Shown one piece after another: positions 1 through 8,517 of a stretch of DNA of 64,000 nucleotides. Where the stretch lies: assembly GCF_007990775.1 (NCBI RefSeq), contig NZ_BJXB01000004.1, positions 186,001-250,000 on the forward strand, given 5' to 3'. Below the pieces are notes generated by a model. It did no database searches. It saw only the letters and a list, made by a program, of their open reading frames with translations, and had not been told where the DNA came from. Source of the DNA: Deinococcus cellulosilyticus NBRC 106333 = KACC 11606 (GTDB lineage: Bacteria > Deinococcota > Deinococci > Deinococcales > Deinococcaceae). Made by a program: the position numbers and the translations under genes. Position 1 is the first letter of the stretch, and each line of letters opens with the position of its first letter.

Positions 1-1
1 C

Positions 2-316
2 TGGGTCGACAAGTTACCTGCCCCCTGGCAAAGGATATTAAACCTGTTGAAGGACTTGCAGACCTATGTGACCCGAAACCGAGGCTACATCGTGAATTAC
101 GGGGAGCGGTACCGCAACAAAGAGGAGATCAGCAGTGCCTTTGTGGAATCCACGGTGAACTGGGTGATCAGCAAGCGGTTCTGCAAGAAGCAACAGATGG
201 GCTGGACGGTTTCCGGTGCCCATTTGCTGTTGCAGGTCCGTACACAAGTCTTGAATGATGAGCTGGAACAGACTTTTCAAGGCTGGTATCCTGGCTTCCA
301 CAAGCCTGCAGCCTGA
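2..316 (+). mobile_element. C-terminal part of a transposase, cut by the window edge
   Basis: The reading frame is open from the first bases, so the gene starts upstream of the window. About 104 residues are present. The tail (ISSAFVES, NWVISKRFCKKQQMGW, then QVRTQVLND and WYPGF) resembles the C-terminus of ISKra4-like transposases, where a conserved Glu in an AFVES/AVN context is followed by KKxQMxW and VRxxxLN. This family placement is from memory of such proteins. The upstream catalytic residues cannot be seen, so activity cannot be judged. Confidence 0.6.
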
Positions 317-378
317 CCATCCAGCGGTCTGGCCACAGAACAGTTGCGGAGACCTCCAGTTTCGCTGGTCTGTTGGGC

Positions 379-1688
379 TCAAGGGGCAAGATCTGGCAAG
401 AGATACCCACTGGTGTGTAGCTCCCCTCGCCAGATGGCACAGTGCAAGACCTTGCCCAGCCTGGACTGTTTGCCATGATGGGTGTGCGCAGACAGCCTCC
501 CTGCCACCTGTCCTTGAGGGTCCAGGAGGGTGCTTTCCCACCGAATCTCTGATTTCAGGTCCATTCTCAATGGAAAACGCAAGGCTTGCAACTGGCCTGA
601 AAGCTGGAAGGTTTCACCCCTCCACACCAGCTGCCCGGTGAAGGTCTGTGCATCCGAAGTCCACAAATGCACAGAACAGGATTCATCCGGGCCATCGTCG
701 TGGCCCTCGGATTGCCAGAGGATGTCATTTCCTTGCAGGACGGTGGTCATGCCATGGGTGCCCAGAATCCACAGACCATCATGAAACAGGGCTTGCTCAA
801 AACCGTGGGTGAGACACTCCGTTTGCTGATGCCGTCCATCTGACAGGGTGTACGTTCCCACCTGGCTGGGGGTCACATAGTGGAGCACCCTTCCAGAGAG
901 GTGAAGGCCCACATAACCCTCTGCCCGGCCATAAAGGTCAAGGGTTTGCTGGGTTTCCCAGGTCATGGTGTTCAGCACCCGCACGGTGTTGTTCCAGTAA
1001 CCCACCGCAAGGCGGTGGCTTTTGGGGTCGTGGCTGAGGAAAGTGGGGGCATTTTGGTGTGGATCATTCGGCATGAAAAGTCCAGGCAAAGTGGCTTTGA
1101 CCTCCCCGGATGCCACGTCCACAATCTGGTAAATGAACCCTTTGGAGTCCTCCGGGGAGGAGACCTGCAAGCCGTATGTTCCATCTTCACTGAGGTCAGA
1201 GATGCCTATGTTGCGTTTTGCAACTGGCCTCTCCTGGAGGAGATCCCCTGAAAGGGCGTCATAGGCCACCTGTTCAGGATAGGTGAGGGCTGTGGAACCG
1301 TCCCTGGACACCCTGGCACTCCAGGGGTGCGTCCTGATGACTTCCAGGGTTCCGGGTGCACCACCGTAGTGTGCTCTCCGGAGAAGACCACCAGGTCATC
1401 CTGATGGTAGGCGGTGCGGCTTGCCCACAGGGGTTCAGTTTTTTGTAGGATTTCACCGGTACGCAAGTCGCGAATGAAAATTCCAGTGCCGAGCACCTGA
1501 ATCAAACGGTGGCGCTTGACGTCCACAGTCATGCTGATGAAGCTGGCCAAGGCTTTGAGGGTTCCAGACCAGTGGGTGTCCCGTAAGGGGTACGGGATGA
1601 CCAGGGGCACGTTCCAACTGAGTTGCAGGTATCGGTAAAAACGTTGAATGGGATTGAGTTTTTCGGTGGTAAAGAATATGGTTTTCAT
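379..1688 (-). pseudogene. Frameshifted beta-propeller (WD40-like) protein gene
   Basis: Two overlapping minus-strand frames together form one protein. The 5' part (from ATG 1688, MKTIFFTTEKLNPIQ) gives about 110 propeller-like residues ending near VFSGEHTTVVHP. The sense of the protein then continues in another frame as GTLEVIRTHPWSARVSRDGS and runs to 379. The switch lies at about 1350-1365. Repeated short strands with motifs such as DLRTGEIL, DALSGDLL, DVASGEV and VLNTMTWE are typical of propeller blades that begin 'D..TG/SGE'. Joined, the product would be about 435 residues with no signal peptide. The shift is either a real inactivating mutation or a sequencing error. Function is unknown; the neighbour at 2944-4677 is another propeller protein, which suggests a related role. 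Confidence 0.7.
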
Positions 1689-2187
1689 GATCCATTTTAG
1701 ATCAAGAAGGGATGCGCATCAAAGGGTGTCATGAAATTCCCTGCTTGACCAGAAGAGGATGGGTTGCGCATAAACCCCCCGGAATGAAACGCTCTCCATA
1801 TTGTGAGATTTCATTGTCTTCCATGGTCGAGGGCTCCTGAAGTGCAAATTGGCCTCCAGTATAGCGGTTTGCGCCATCAGAGAAGCTCTATAGTGAGAAG
1901 GTTGCCGTTCACCAAAAGGCCGGAAGACCCACAACCAGGACCCTCCCGCTCTTTTGGTGAAGTGAGAACAGCAACCCACCAGACACCAGACGTTGAGATG
2001 ATTCAGGGGTCAAGCAGCGATTCAAGACAGGTCATTGCAGGGTCGAGGTCAATGGCCTCACAGGTCACCACGTCAAAACACCTTATGATGCATGTCGCAG
2101 GTCCATCTCACACCATCGACTGTGTGTTCAGATGTGGGCAAGGTGCAAAACCCGTCACTTGACCTGACAAACACAATGGAGGATTTT
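1689..2187. other. Gene-free stretch with an inverted repeat
   Basis: I see no convincing gene. Short frames on both strands lack ribosome binding sites and family resemblance. The stretch contains an 11-bp perfect inverted repeat, TTCACCAAAAG at 1908-1918 and CTTTTGGTGAA at 1951-1961, with a 32-nt loop. It may be remnant mobile DNA or the promoter region of the two divergent flanking genes. Confidence 0.4.
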
Positions 2188-2565
2188 ATGGTTCAACAAG
2201 ACGATCTGGCGATTCCCACACTGCCGTGTCGTTCCGTCAGCACCACCACCGAATTCTATCGCAGGCTAGGATTTGAAGGCGGTGCGCACGCATTCAACGG
2301 CGATTACGCAATCCTCAAACGGGGTTCCATTGAACTGCACTTCTTCACCCACCCTCACCTGGTGCCCACGGAGTCCTTTGCAGGCTGCTACATCCGTGTC
2401 AACGACATCCAGAGCATTCTTGAGGCTTGCTCAGCCAGCGGCTTACCGAACGCAGGGATCCCACGAATGAATCCTCTGGAAGACAAACCCTGGGGTCTCA
2501 GGGAGTTTGCTGTGGTCGACCCGGACGGCAACCTGTTGCGCATCGGTCAGGTCATCCAGCAATAG
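2188..2565 (+). CDS. VOC-family bleomycin-resistance-like protein
   Basis: The 125-residue product has the length and layout of Ble/BLMT-type bleomycin-binding proteins of the vicinal-oxygen-chelate fold: an N-terminal LPCRSVSTTTEFYRRLGF segment, LKRGSIELHFFTHPHL in the middle, and the family end WGLREFAVVDPDGNLLRIGQ. Such proteins work as cytoplasmic dimers that bind and sequester glycopeptide drugs of the bleomycin type without modifying them; other VOC proteins are enzymes, so binding specificity is inferred. Start 2188 is chosen because GGAGG lies 5 nt upstream; ATG 2176 and the upstream extension have no such site. It stands alone between two propeller genes. Confidence 0.8.
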   Translation: MVQQDDLAIPTLPCRSVSTTTEFYRRLGFEGGAHAFNGDYAILKRGSIELHFFTHPHLVPTESFAGCYIRVNDIQSILEACSASGLPNAGIPRMNPLEDKPWGLREFAVVDPDGNLLRIGQVIQQ

Positions 2566-2943
2566 CTGCATCTGATGTGACTGCCTGGCCCTGCTTCTTC
2601 TGGAGTCGGCCGGGCAGTCACCAAAACAGATCCATGTTCCGCCAGTGCCGCACCCATTTTTGACCCTCCGGCCAGGTCCACAAGGCGCTTGCCGGGTCAT
2701 TGTGGTGTCTGCTGTGCATTTCTGGTGTCCGGATTTTGAATGCCCCGATGGACACACAAGGGGTCAAAATTCACATTGAGAGGCAGTCTGGTGCTGTGCA
2801 GCGTCACCTGAACGGGATGTGTTTTGACCGGAAGGATTTCGGAAGCAGGCGACGGCGTGGACAGTTGGGATGCGGGCTGGGTGGTGGGGACTGTGGGAGC
2901 ATGACGGGCCCTGTTGTTGCTGGAAGGAGATCATCCTCGAGGT
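2566..2943. other. Gene-free stretch
   Basis: About 380 bases between two convergent genes. The frames present are G+C-driven shadows without ribosome binding sites. I see no clear terminator, repeat or RNA gene. Confidence 0.4.
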
Positions 2944-4677
2944 TTAGCTTTTCCTGATGCGGTACACCTGGACATACCCACCCTGGCTGGACAGGTAAAG
3001 GGTGTCCTCTTTTGCGCCCAGGGCCGCGCCGCTCAGGTCCCGCAGTGTGAGGGGAGACGTGGCAGCGTTCAGTTTGCCGGTGTTCCACAGTTGCACGGTG
3101 GTCTCCCCCTGCAGTAGCAGAAATTGCCCACTGGGGCTCAGGGTGAGGGTGTGGGCCTCGGTTCCGGTGGCCACGGTGCTCCATTTGGCTTTTTTCAGGT
3201 CGTAGACAAACAGGGTGCTGGTGTTGAAGCCCACAGCATAAAGACGGTGGTTTTTTACGTCCTGCACCAGGTCCCTCACTTCAGCCGTGGGCACCCTGAT
3301 GCCGGTTTTTTTCAGGGTGTTCTTGTTGGGGTGGAGCAGAAACAGTTCGCTTTTGCCATTGTAGGTGTAGGTGGTCTCGCTGGACACCGACAGTCCCTTC
3401 ATTTCCTCATTGCCCACCACCAAGGTTTTGTTGCTGGCAGGGTCAAAGGCCACCAGCATCCCCTGGTCGTTGCGGAAGTGGTACTTGCCCTGGGCCACCT
3501 TGCTGTACACCGGAGGGTTTTCTGGGGTCAGGCTGACCTTCCGGGCAACCACCGTGGTTTTGCCGGTGGCAGGGGTAAAACGGGTGGCAGTGTTGCTGGT
3601 CAAATACAGGTCTTTGCCCAGTTTGTGCATCCGAAAAGCGGCAGACTCCTGAAGGTTCAGGTGGGTTTTCAGGGCACCAGTGGTCAGGTTCATGCTGGCC
3701 AGGGCATGCCCTGGACCCTGCTTCACATCCAGCCACAGGGTCTGGCCGTCCAGCAACAGGGCATGAATAGGCGGGGTGTGATCCCTTTTCCAAAGGGGTT
3801 TGCCTTGCAGGTCCAGCACCCGCAGCAAGGTGGGGGTGTAATTGAACACCCCGGCCGGTTGCAGTCCGACATACCCGGCAGTGAAAGGCAGTTTTGTGCT
3901 GGACTTTGTGGCCAGATCCATCAGGTGGGCCACACCTGCTTTGAGGTACACCACATGGGTGTCATTGAGGTCCAGCACACGGCCTGTCTGGAAGGGGGCA
4001 GAGGCCAGCAAGACCCGCACTTCACCTGTCTCCGGGTTCATGCGTTTCAACTTCCCGTTGTGCAGGTACGTCAGGTGCTGGCAGGATGGATCAATGAACA
4101 CCTGGTCGGGGTCCACCGGAAGGTTCAGTTTCACCCGTTTTCGGCGGGTGTTTTCGAAATACAGGGACACTTCGTCGGACGCAAAGCCCCGGTCTCCACA
4201 CAGGTTGAAAAGTTGCTGCGCTGCCCAGGTCGCTGATCTGGTGACTTTTCCAGACCGCACATCCACAAAAGACGGAGGGCCATCCCCGGAAACCACCAGT
4301 TGACCCCTCAAGAAACCCACAGGGCTGACGTTGCCCTCCAGTTGGATATTGTGCAGCACCTTGTTTTGCCTCAGGTCCACCAGTTGACAGCGGTGCAATG
4401 CACAGAACCCAAACCATTGATCGGTGATGTCAAATGTGGCTCCCTGCACGTCCGATGCATCCAGCCACAACCGGGTTTTGCCTGTCTGTCCATCCATCAG
4501 GCGGATGCCCAGGGGGGAGACCGCAGCCACCAGCCCTCCACTGGGGCTGCTGGTGACAAACTCCAACTGTCCTTCACCCAGGGTCTGGGTTCGGGTCAAC
4601 CGGTGGGTCTGGGCCAGCGCAGAAAGACAAAGGCAGGTGACCAAAAAAGCAGTGGTGGTTTTGGCAAATTGATGCAT
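2944..4677 (-). CDS. Secreted beta-propeller protein of unknown function
   Basis: The product has 577 residues. It starts with a signal peptide (MHQFAKTTTAFLVTCLCLSALAQ, cleavage likely after ALA). The rest is a chain of short beta strands with turns such as DGQTGK, DVRSGKV, NPETGEV and DLTTGAL, ending in LRDLSGAALGAKEDTLYLSS and VYRIRKS. This is the pattern of a WD40/YVTN-like propeller, probably one or two 6-8 blade propellers. No catalytic motif is visible. Start 4677 follows an AAGGGATGG stretch; ATG 4710 has no ribosome binding site and would hide the signal peptide. It likely acts in the periplasm or outside the cell as a binding scaffold (inference). Confidence 0.75.
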   Translation of the reverse strand: MHQFAKTTTAFLVTCLCLSALAQTHRLTRTQTLGEGQLEFVTSSPSGGLVAAVSPLGIRLMDGQTGKTRLWLDASDVQGATFDITDQWFGFCALHRCQLVDLRQNKVLHNIQLEGNVSPVGFLRGQLVVSGDGPPSFVDVRSGKVTRSATWAAQQLFNLCGDRGFASDEVSLYFENTRRKRVKLNLPVDPDQVFIDPSCQHLTYLHNGKLKRMNPETGEVRVLLASAPFQTGRVLDLNDTHVVYLKAGVAHLMDLATKSSTKLPFTAGYVGLQPAGVFNYTPTLLRVLDLQGKPLWKRDHTPPIHALLLDGQTLWLDVKQGPGHALASMNLTTGALKTHLNLQESAAFRMHKLGKDLYLTSNTATRFTPATGKTTVVARKVSLTPENPPVYSKVAQGKYHFRNDQGMLVAFDPASNKTLVVGNEEMKGLSVSSETTYTYNGKSELFLLHPNKNTLKKTGIRVPTAEVRDLVQDVKNHRLYAVGFNTSTLFVYDLKKAKWSTVATGTEAHTLTLSPSGQFLLLQGETTVQLWNTGKLNAATSPLTLRDLSGAALGAKEDTLYLSSQGGYVQVYRIRKS

Positions 4678-4749
4678 GGTGTCACACCATCCCTTATTTG
4701 TGGCAGTCATCTGTGGGCGGCCCAGGTGAATTTGAGGATCTTTCCATCT

Positions 4750-5460
4750 TTAACCAGCCTCACCCACCCTCTCCAGAATCACCTGGGAAGGCATGATCTC
4801 CGATGGGTCTGTTGCGTCCATTTGAAAGAGCAAATTCCAGGGTTCCAGTCCACCTGTTGGAACAAAGCAGTCATCCCATAAGACGGGAACACCACCGATT
4901 TTGACCCCCTGCAAGGGATCACCATGTCCAGGTGGTGGCAGGTCAGGAAGAAGACATCCCAGAAGACCTGGACTGGGATGAGCCGTCTGCCAGATATCAG
5001 GGGTGGCAACCCATTTTCCGTCCACCCAGTCATCCTGCTCAGCCACTGTGGGACCTGTGGCTTGAAGGACTGAAGGCCGGTCATACATTCCGGGTTGCCA
5101 CCCCACGCCCCAGGCTTGATCGTCATTGGTGTCCAGATCAGCATCGTACAGGTCCAGAAAAATGGAGGCCATTTTGGCTTCCATTTCCCCAAAAATCTCA
5201 GGTTTCGGCTCAATCTGCCCCAGAAAAGCGATGGGCCTGTTGAACCTCCCGCTGAAAGGCCATACAGGTTCAGCAATCCGCCCCCCAAACCTGGTGATGG
5301 GTGTGGTGATGGGCTCTGCCGAAGGTTCGAATGCCATTCCTTTCAGAACAGGTTTCAAGGTGTTTTCTTTGCTGAACCCACAACAGGGCCTGAAAGGTTC
5401 TGAGGTTTTGAGGATTCGGTCCTCCTGATGAAGTCCGGAAACGTTCGATTCATGGTGCAT
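4750..5460 (-). CDS. DUF1963 (YwqG-like) protein
   Basis: The 236-residue product has the marks of DUF1963/YwqG proteins: RFGGRIAEPVWPFSG followed by RPIAFLGQIEP near residues 58-85, an acidic DLYDADLD segment, and a late KIGGVPVLWDD repeat of the first motif followed by WNLLFQMDA. No biochemical role is firmly known for the family. It is predicted cytoplasmic, with no signal peptide. The exact start is unsure: ATG 5460 has a weak GGAA upstream, and an internal ATG at 5337 is possible but has its purine stretch directly against the start codon. Confidence 0.6.
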   Translation of the reverse strand: MHHESNVSGLHQEDRILKTSEPFRPCCGFSKENTLKPVLKGMAFEPSAEPITTPITRFGGRIAEPVWPFSGRFNRPIAFLGQIEPKPEIFGEMEAKMASIFLDLYDADLDTNDDQAWGVGWQPGMYDRPSVLQATGPTVAEQDDWVDGKWVATPDIWQTAHPSPGLLGCLLPDLPPPGHGDPLQGVKIGGVPVLWDDCFVPTGGLEPWNLLFQMDATDPSEIMPSQVILERVGEAG

Positions 5461-5491
5461 GCTCGTGTTCCGATGATTGGGGACATCCAGC

Positions 5492-5680
5492 TTACGTGTT
5501 TTTCTTGCTGGTTCGGGCCCAGAGGAAGCCAGTGAGGGGGGCCAGGATGGAGATCAGGTAGAAGGCCAGGATGGAGATGCCGAGGGTGTGGTCTCGGTCG
5601 TTGGTGGTGAGCAGGGTGTACAGGGGATACAGGGTGACCAGCAGAAGCAGAGCGGTCAGGGGGAGCTTGTATTTTTGCAT
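5492..5680 (-). CDS. Small two-helix membrane protein
   Basis: The 62-residue product has two hydrophobic helices (about residues 6-24 and 33-54) joined by the polar loop TTNDRDHTLG, and ends RTSKKNT. The positive C-terminus suggests both ends face the cytoplasm. A strong AGGAGG lies 4 nt before the ATG, so the gene is very probably translated. No family recognised. It lies 31 bases past the start of the DUF1963-like gene and may be its operon leader. Confidence 0.65.
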   Translation of the reverse strand: MQKYKLPLTALLLLVTLYPLYTLLTTNDRDHTLGISILAFYLISILAPLTGFLWARTSKKNT

Positions 5681-6241
5681 GATGCCTCCTGTTTTGAGGG
5701 TAGCATGGGGGGCTGGGGTTTTGCTGAGTCCATGGTTCCTACGATAAAGGGCCTTATCGTAGGAAAAAGGGACGTTTTTTGTTCAGAGGGCTTTTAAGAA
5801 CATGGCAATTGTGCCAAGATGTGTTTCACCTGATTTGTTTTTGAAGGACCTTCCTGGGCATTTTAGGCACACATAAATTTCTCATGTTTGCAGCCTGGCT
5901 CCCCTCTAAGTCTCCAGACATCCCCCAAGTCCCCATCCTGGGAAAATCCCCGCCCCCGTCCTCCATCCAGACAACACTCCTCCCGTCTGATCCGTGGCAA
6001 CTCTGGTGCTTCCCGGTGAACCCAACAGCAGGCGAAAACACCTCAAACCAGAAGAAATATGTACGCGCATACAAATATGTCTCAAACAGCAAACTTTTAA
6101 AGGGTCAACACTGAAGCAAAAAGGCCAACTTGGTTCCAGGAAACGCCTGGCCTTTGTCCCTTCGAAGTTTCACCACATTGCCACATCTCACCCCAGAGCC
6201 CTCACATTGACCGGGCCTGGTCAGGCTGTCACCCTGAGAGC
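5681..6241. other. Long intergenic region upstream of tniQ
   Basis: About 560 bases with no convincing gene. It holds the 12-bp inverted repeat at 5736-5765 (separate entry) and an imperfect dyad GTACGCGCATAC near 6061-6072. The A+T-rich part at 6050-6120 may hold the promoter of the TniQ gene. Confidence 0.4.
5736..5765. repeat. Perfect 12-bp inverted repeat
   Basis: Arms TTCCTACGATAA (5736-5747) and TTATCGTAGGAA (5754-5765) enclose the 6-nt loop AGGGCC. No T-run follows directly, so it is a poor intrinsic terminator. It could be an operator, a recombination or transposon-end site, or the terminator-like hairpin of a small RNA. The nearness of a TniQ gene makes a transposition-related role worth testing. 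Confidence 0.6.
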
Positions 6242-7390
6242 ATGTCCAACGATGCCCATCGCCTGCCCGTGCGGCCCCAGCGTCACCCTGATGAGTCGTT
6301 CAGTTCCTGGGTGCAACGCACTGCCTTCAGCAATGGGCTGAGGACCAGCGACCTCTTTCCCGCCAAACCCAATCCGAACGAAAAATCCGGCTTGCCGCCC
6401 CGCCACTTCAAAACCGGCAACCTCGTCCATCTCGCGCAGGCCATGGATGTTGACGAATCCCTGATCGAACACAACATGAAATCCCACACCGTCCTGGAGA
6501 CCACACCGATTTGCCCCCTGTGTCTGGCTGAACAGCCATACTTCCGCAAAACCTGGTTGAGTCACCACACCCTTCGGTGCATCAAACATGGGGTGCACTT
6601 GTTGTCCAACTGCACGTTCTGCGATCACAGGATCCCTGTGTACATGCCTTTCAAACACCGCATGCACCCCGATTTGATGCTGGCCCGTTTCCTGGATTGC
6701 CGGAGGTGCAAGCGGCCACTGGTCACCTGTCAGGCAGAACCGGACCAAGAGCCTCCCCTGCACTGGCAGTTGTATGCCATGCTGAACGGCTTCCGCCTGG
6801 AACCCCCCTTTGAGTCTTTGACGGTGCAGTTCGCGGGTGGGGTGTGGCCGGTTCGGGTGTTGTTTGTGCTGTACCACCAGGTGGTTTGCATGTACACCTT
6901 TCACGGCAAGGACCGCTTTGACCTCCTGTGGGAAGGACATTCTGATGGGCCGCAGGAAAATCCACTGGGGGAGCACTCCACCTGCAGGAGGGACAGCATC
7001 TCAAAAATTGCCCTGCTGGGGTGGTTTCTGGAGGGCTGGCCGTGGCGGGTGCACCGGCTCTTGCGGCATGTGGCTTACTCCACCCACCTGGTGGGGTTCG
7101 GTGAAGGAGACTGGGTTTCGGAGGTCATCAAGACGTTCACGCTGGGCCACGATCCCATCCGGAAGTTTCATTTGGGGTACATGCAAGAAACCCTGGACCG
7201 GGACAGGAACATTGAGCACGAGGATTTCCTGGACCACACCCAGAGGGTGTTTGTGCAGCCCTGTTTTCAGCGTTTGATGACCAGTTTGCGCCTATGGGAT
7301 TTGGAGGAACTCCCGGTGTTGAATGTGGAAGATTGTGCCTGTGCCAGGCGCTGGAAGGAGGTAGGGTTTCTGGCTTCATCCAGGGATTGA
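6242..7390 (+). CDS. tniQ: TniQ-family protein (stand-alone)
   Basis: The 382-residue product begins with the TniQ signature LPVRPQRHPDESFSSWVQRTAFSNG, which is the family's usual opening (P..DE..SW..R.A..NG). Zinc-ribbon cysteines follow: CPLC and the HTLRCIKHG, NCTFC cluster (about residues 90-130), then CRRCKRPLVTC. TniQ/TnsD proteins choose the target site for Tn7-like and Tn5053-like transposons and link target-binding to the AAA+ ATPase (TnsC/TniB). No transposase or ATPase gene lies nearby, so it is either a remnant or a domesticated copy, or works in trans. Ribosome binding site weak (GAGAG). Confidence 0.8.
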   Translation: MSNDAHRLPVRPQRHPDESFSSWVQRTAFSNGLRTSDLFPAKPNPNEKSGLPPRHFKTGNLVHLAQAMDVDESLIEHNMKSHTVLETTPICPLCLAEQPYFRKTWLSHHTLRCIKHGVHLLSNCTFCDHRIPVYMPFKHRMHPDLMLARFLDCRRCKRPLVTCQAEPDQEPPLHWQLYAMLNGFRLEPPFESLTVQFAGGVWPVRVLFVLYHQVVCMYTFHGKDRFDLLWEGHSDGPQENPLGEHSTCRRDSISKIALLGWFLEGWPWRVHRLLRHVAYSTHLVGFGEGDWVSEVIKTFTLGHDPIRKFHLGYMQETLDRDRNIEHEDFLDHTQRVFVQPCFQRLMTSLRLWDLEELPVLNVEDCACARRWKEVGFLASSRD

Positions 7391-7396
7391 GAGGAG

Positions 7397-7432
7397 CAAG
7401 CAAAGGGACACCAGGGAAGGCCCCTTTGCTTG
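7397..7432. terminator. Hairpin downstream of tniQ
   Basis: Arms CAAGCAAAGGG (7397-7407) and CCCTTTGCTTG (7422-7432), 11 bp perfect, loop 14 nt. It begins 7 nt after the tniQ stop. There is no T-run after the stem, so it may act as an RNA-stabilising end or weak terminator. Confidence 0.45.
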
Positions 7433-7530
7433 ACGGTGATATCAAATCAAACTGCAAAAACAGAGGATTTTGAGATCAGAACAGATTGCAACTGACAGCA
7501 CCAGGTTGAAACCACAGGCCTCAGATCAAC

Positions 7531-7568
7531 ACATTGACATTCATCTATGTTTCAGGTACAGTGAACCC
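7531..7568 (+). promoter_or_regulatory. Leaderless promoter and operator of the first arsR
   Basis: TTGACA at 7534-7539, 17-bp spacer, TACAGT at 7557-7562, then 6 nt to the ATG at 7569. Transcription should begin at or next to the ATG, so translation is leaderless. The stretch ACATTGACATTC (7531-7542) with ATGT at 7547-7550 is a weak dyad resembling the two better ArsR-like sites at 7943 and 11137. Repressor bound here would cover the -35 box and spacer. Confidence 0.65.
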
Positions 7569-7922
7569 ATGAGCCCAACAGTCCCTCTGATCCAACTGGA
7601 CACCGAATTCGAATCTGCCCACCTGGAACAGGAGCAACTCGATCAGGTGGCCTGGATGTTCAAGGCCCTGTCGGACCCCATGCGCCTCAAGATCCTGCTG
7701 TTCATCTTTAAGCCCACCGGAAACTGCTGTGGCCCGGAGATCTGTGCCTGTGATCTGGAAACGGTCACTGGCCTCACCCAGCCCACGGTCAGCCATCACA
7801 TGAAGTGCCTGATCTCTGCAGGTCTGGTGACTGGAGAGAAACGGGGCAAGTGGATGTACTACCAGATCAACAAAAAAGGCTTTGCTTTGATTCAGCGCTT
7901 TCTGCCCCTCGTTGGAGGCTAA
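7569..7922 (+). CDS. arsR: ArsR-family metalloregulatory repressor
   Basis: The 117-residue product is a winged-helix repressor of the ArsR/SmtB family: MFKALSDPMRLKILLFIF (helix 1-2), CCGPEICACDLETVTGLTQPTVSHHMKCLISAGLV (recognition helix TQPTVSHHMK) and GKWMYYQI (wing). The cysteines CC...C.C before and in the EICACDLE segment are the expected As(III) or metal ligands. It would repress its own operon until arsenite binds. Start 7569 is set by the promoter whose -10 box ends 6 nt before this ATG; the longer frame upstream runs through the promoter. The next gene starts 58 nt on. Confidence 0.88.
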   Translation: MSPTVPLIQLDTEFESAHLEQEQLDQVAWMFKALSDPMRLKILLFIFKPTGNCCGPEICACDLETVTGLTQPTVSHHMKCLISAGLVTGEKRGKWMYYQINKKGFALIQRFLPLVGG

Positions 7923-7942
7923 CCCCTCTTTTTTTCCCAGAT

Positions 7943-7966
7943 ACATTGATGACATTCGATGTATCA
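7943..7966. promoter_or_regulatory. Candidate ArsR operator B
   Basis: ACATTGAT, 4 nt, TT, 1 nt, GAT, 1 nt, TATCA. The same arrangement recurs at 11137-11160 in front of arsC. It is partly dyad (TTGAT ... ATCAA) and lies 15-38 nt upstream of the DUF6428 gene. Confidence 0.55.
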
Positions 7967-7980
7967 AAAGGAGTCCCAGC

Positions 7981-8517
7981 ATGATCCAGATTCAGGAACA
8001 CCTCACCACCACCCGCTTCCTCAAAGTCCTTGAAGACCAGAAGGACCTCCCCCTGGTCTTTCACCTCGGAGACGGCAAGGTGGTCCCTGTCGGATACCAT
8101 GTCACCGAAATCAAAGCCGTGACCTTCGAAACCGTGGACTGCGGTGGCAAGGTGAACCAGTGGAAAGACACCATCGTGCAACTCTGGCGCTCCAACCGTG
8201 AAAAAGACGACCAGTACATGACCGCAGGCAAATTTCTGAAAATCTACTCTCAGGTCGCCTCCCGCGTGAATGTCCAGGGTGACGCCGAAATCAAATTTGA
8301 ATATGGAGACGATGGCGCTCCAGCAGTGCATTTCGAAGTCTCTGACCTGCGTGTTTCAGATGGTCAGTTGCAAGTCCACCTGGACTGGGTGGGTGTGCGG
8401 TGCAAGGCTGCAGACCGCGCCCGTGAAGCTGCCGCACTGTCCGGACAACCTGCCAGTGCCTGCTGTGGCACCTCCTCCAGCCAGGACAGCAAATCCAGCG
8501 GTGGGTGTGGGTGCTGA
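7981..8517 (+). CDS. DUF6428 family protein of arsenic operons
   Basis: The 178-residue product matches DUF6428 in its core: LPLVFHLGDGKVVPVGYHVTEIKAVTFETVDCGGKVNQWKDTIVQLW. These proteins are commonly encoded in ars clusters; the biochemical role is not established. The C-terminus is Cys-rich (CCGTSSS ... GGCGC), which could bind arsenite or metal ions (inference). AAAGGAG lies 7 nt before the ATG. Its 3' end overlaps the start of the MFS gene, so the two are translationally coupled. Confidence 0.8.
   Translation: MIQIQEHLTTTRFLKVLEDQKDLPLVFHLGDGKVVPVGYHVTEIKAVTFETVDCGGKVNQWKDTIVQLWRSNREKDDQYMTAGKFLKIYSQVASRVNVQGDAEIKFEYGDDGAPAVHFEVSDLRVSDGQLQVHLDWVGVRCKAADRAREAAALSGQPASACCGTSSSQDSKSSGGCGC

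Noticed and set aside
3124..4236. Plus-strand frame opposite the secreted propeller gene
   Set aside because: Shadow; low-complexity composition and no start signals.
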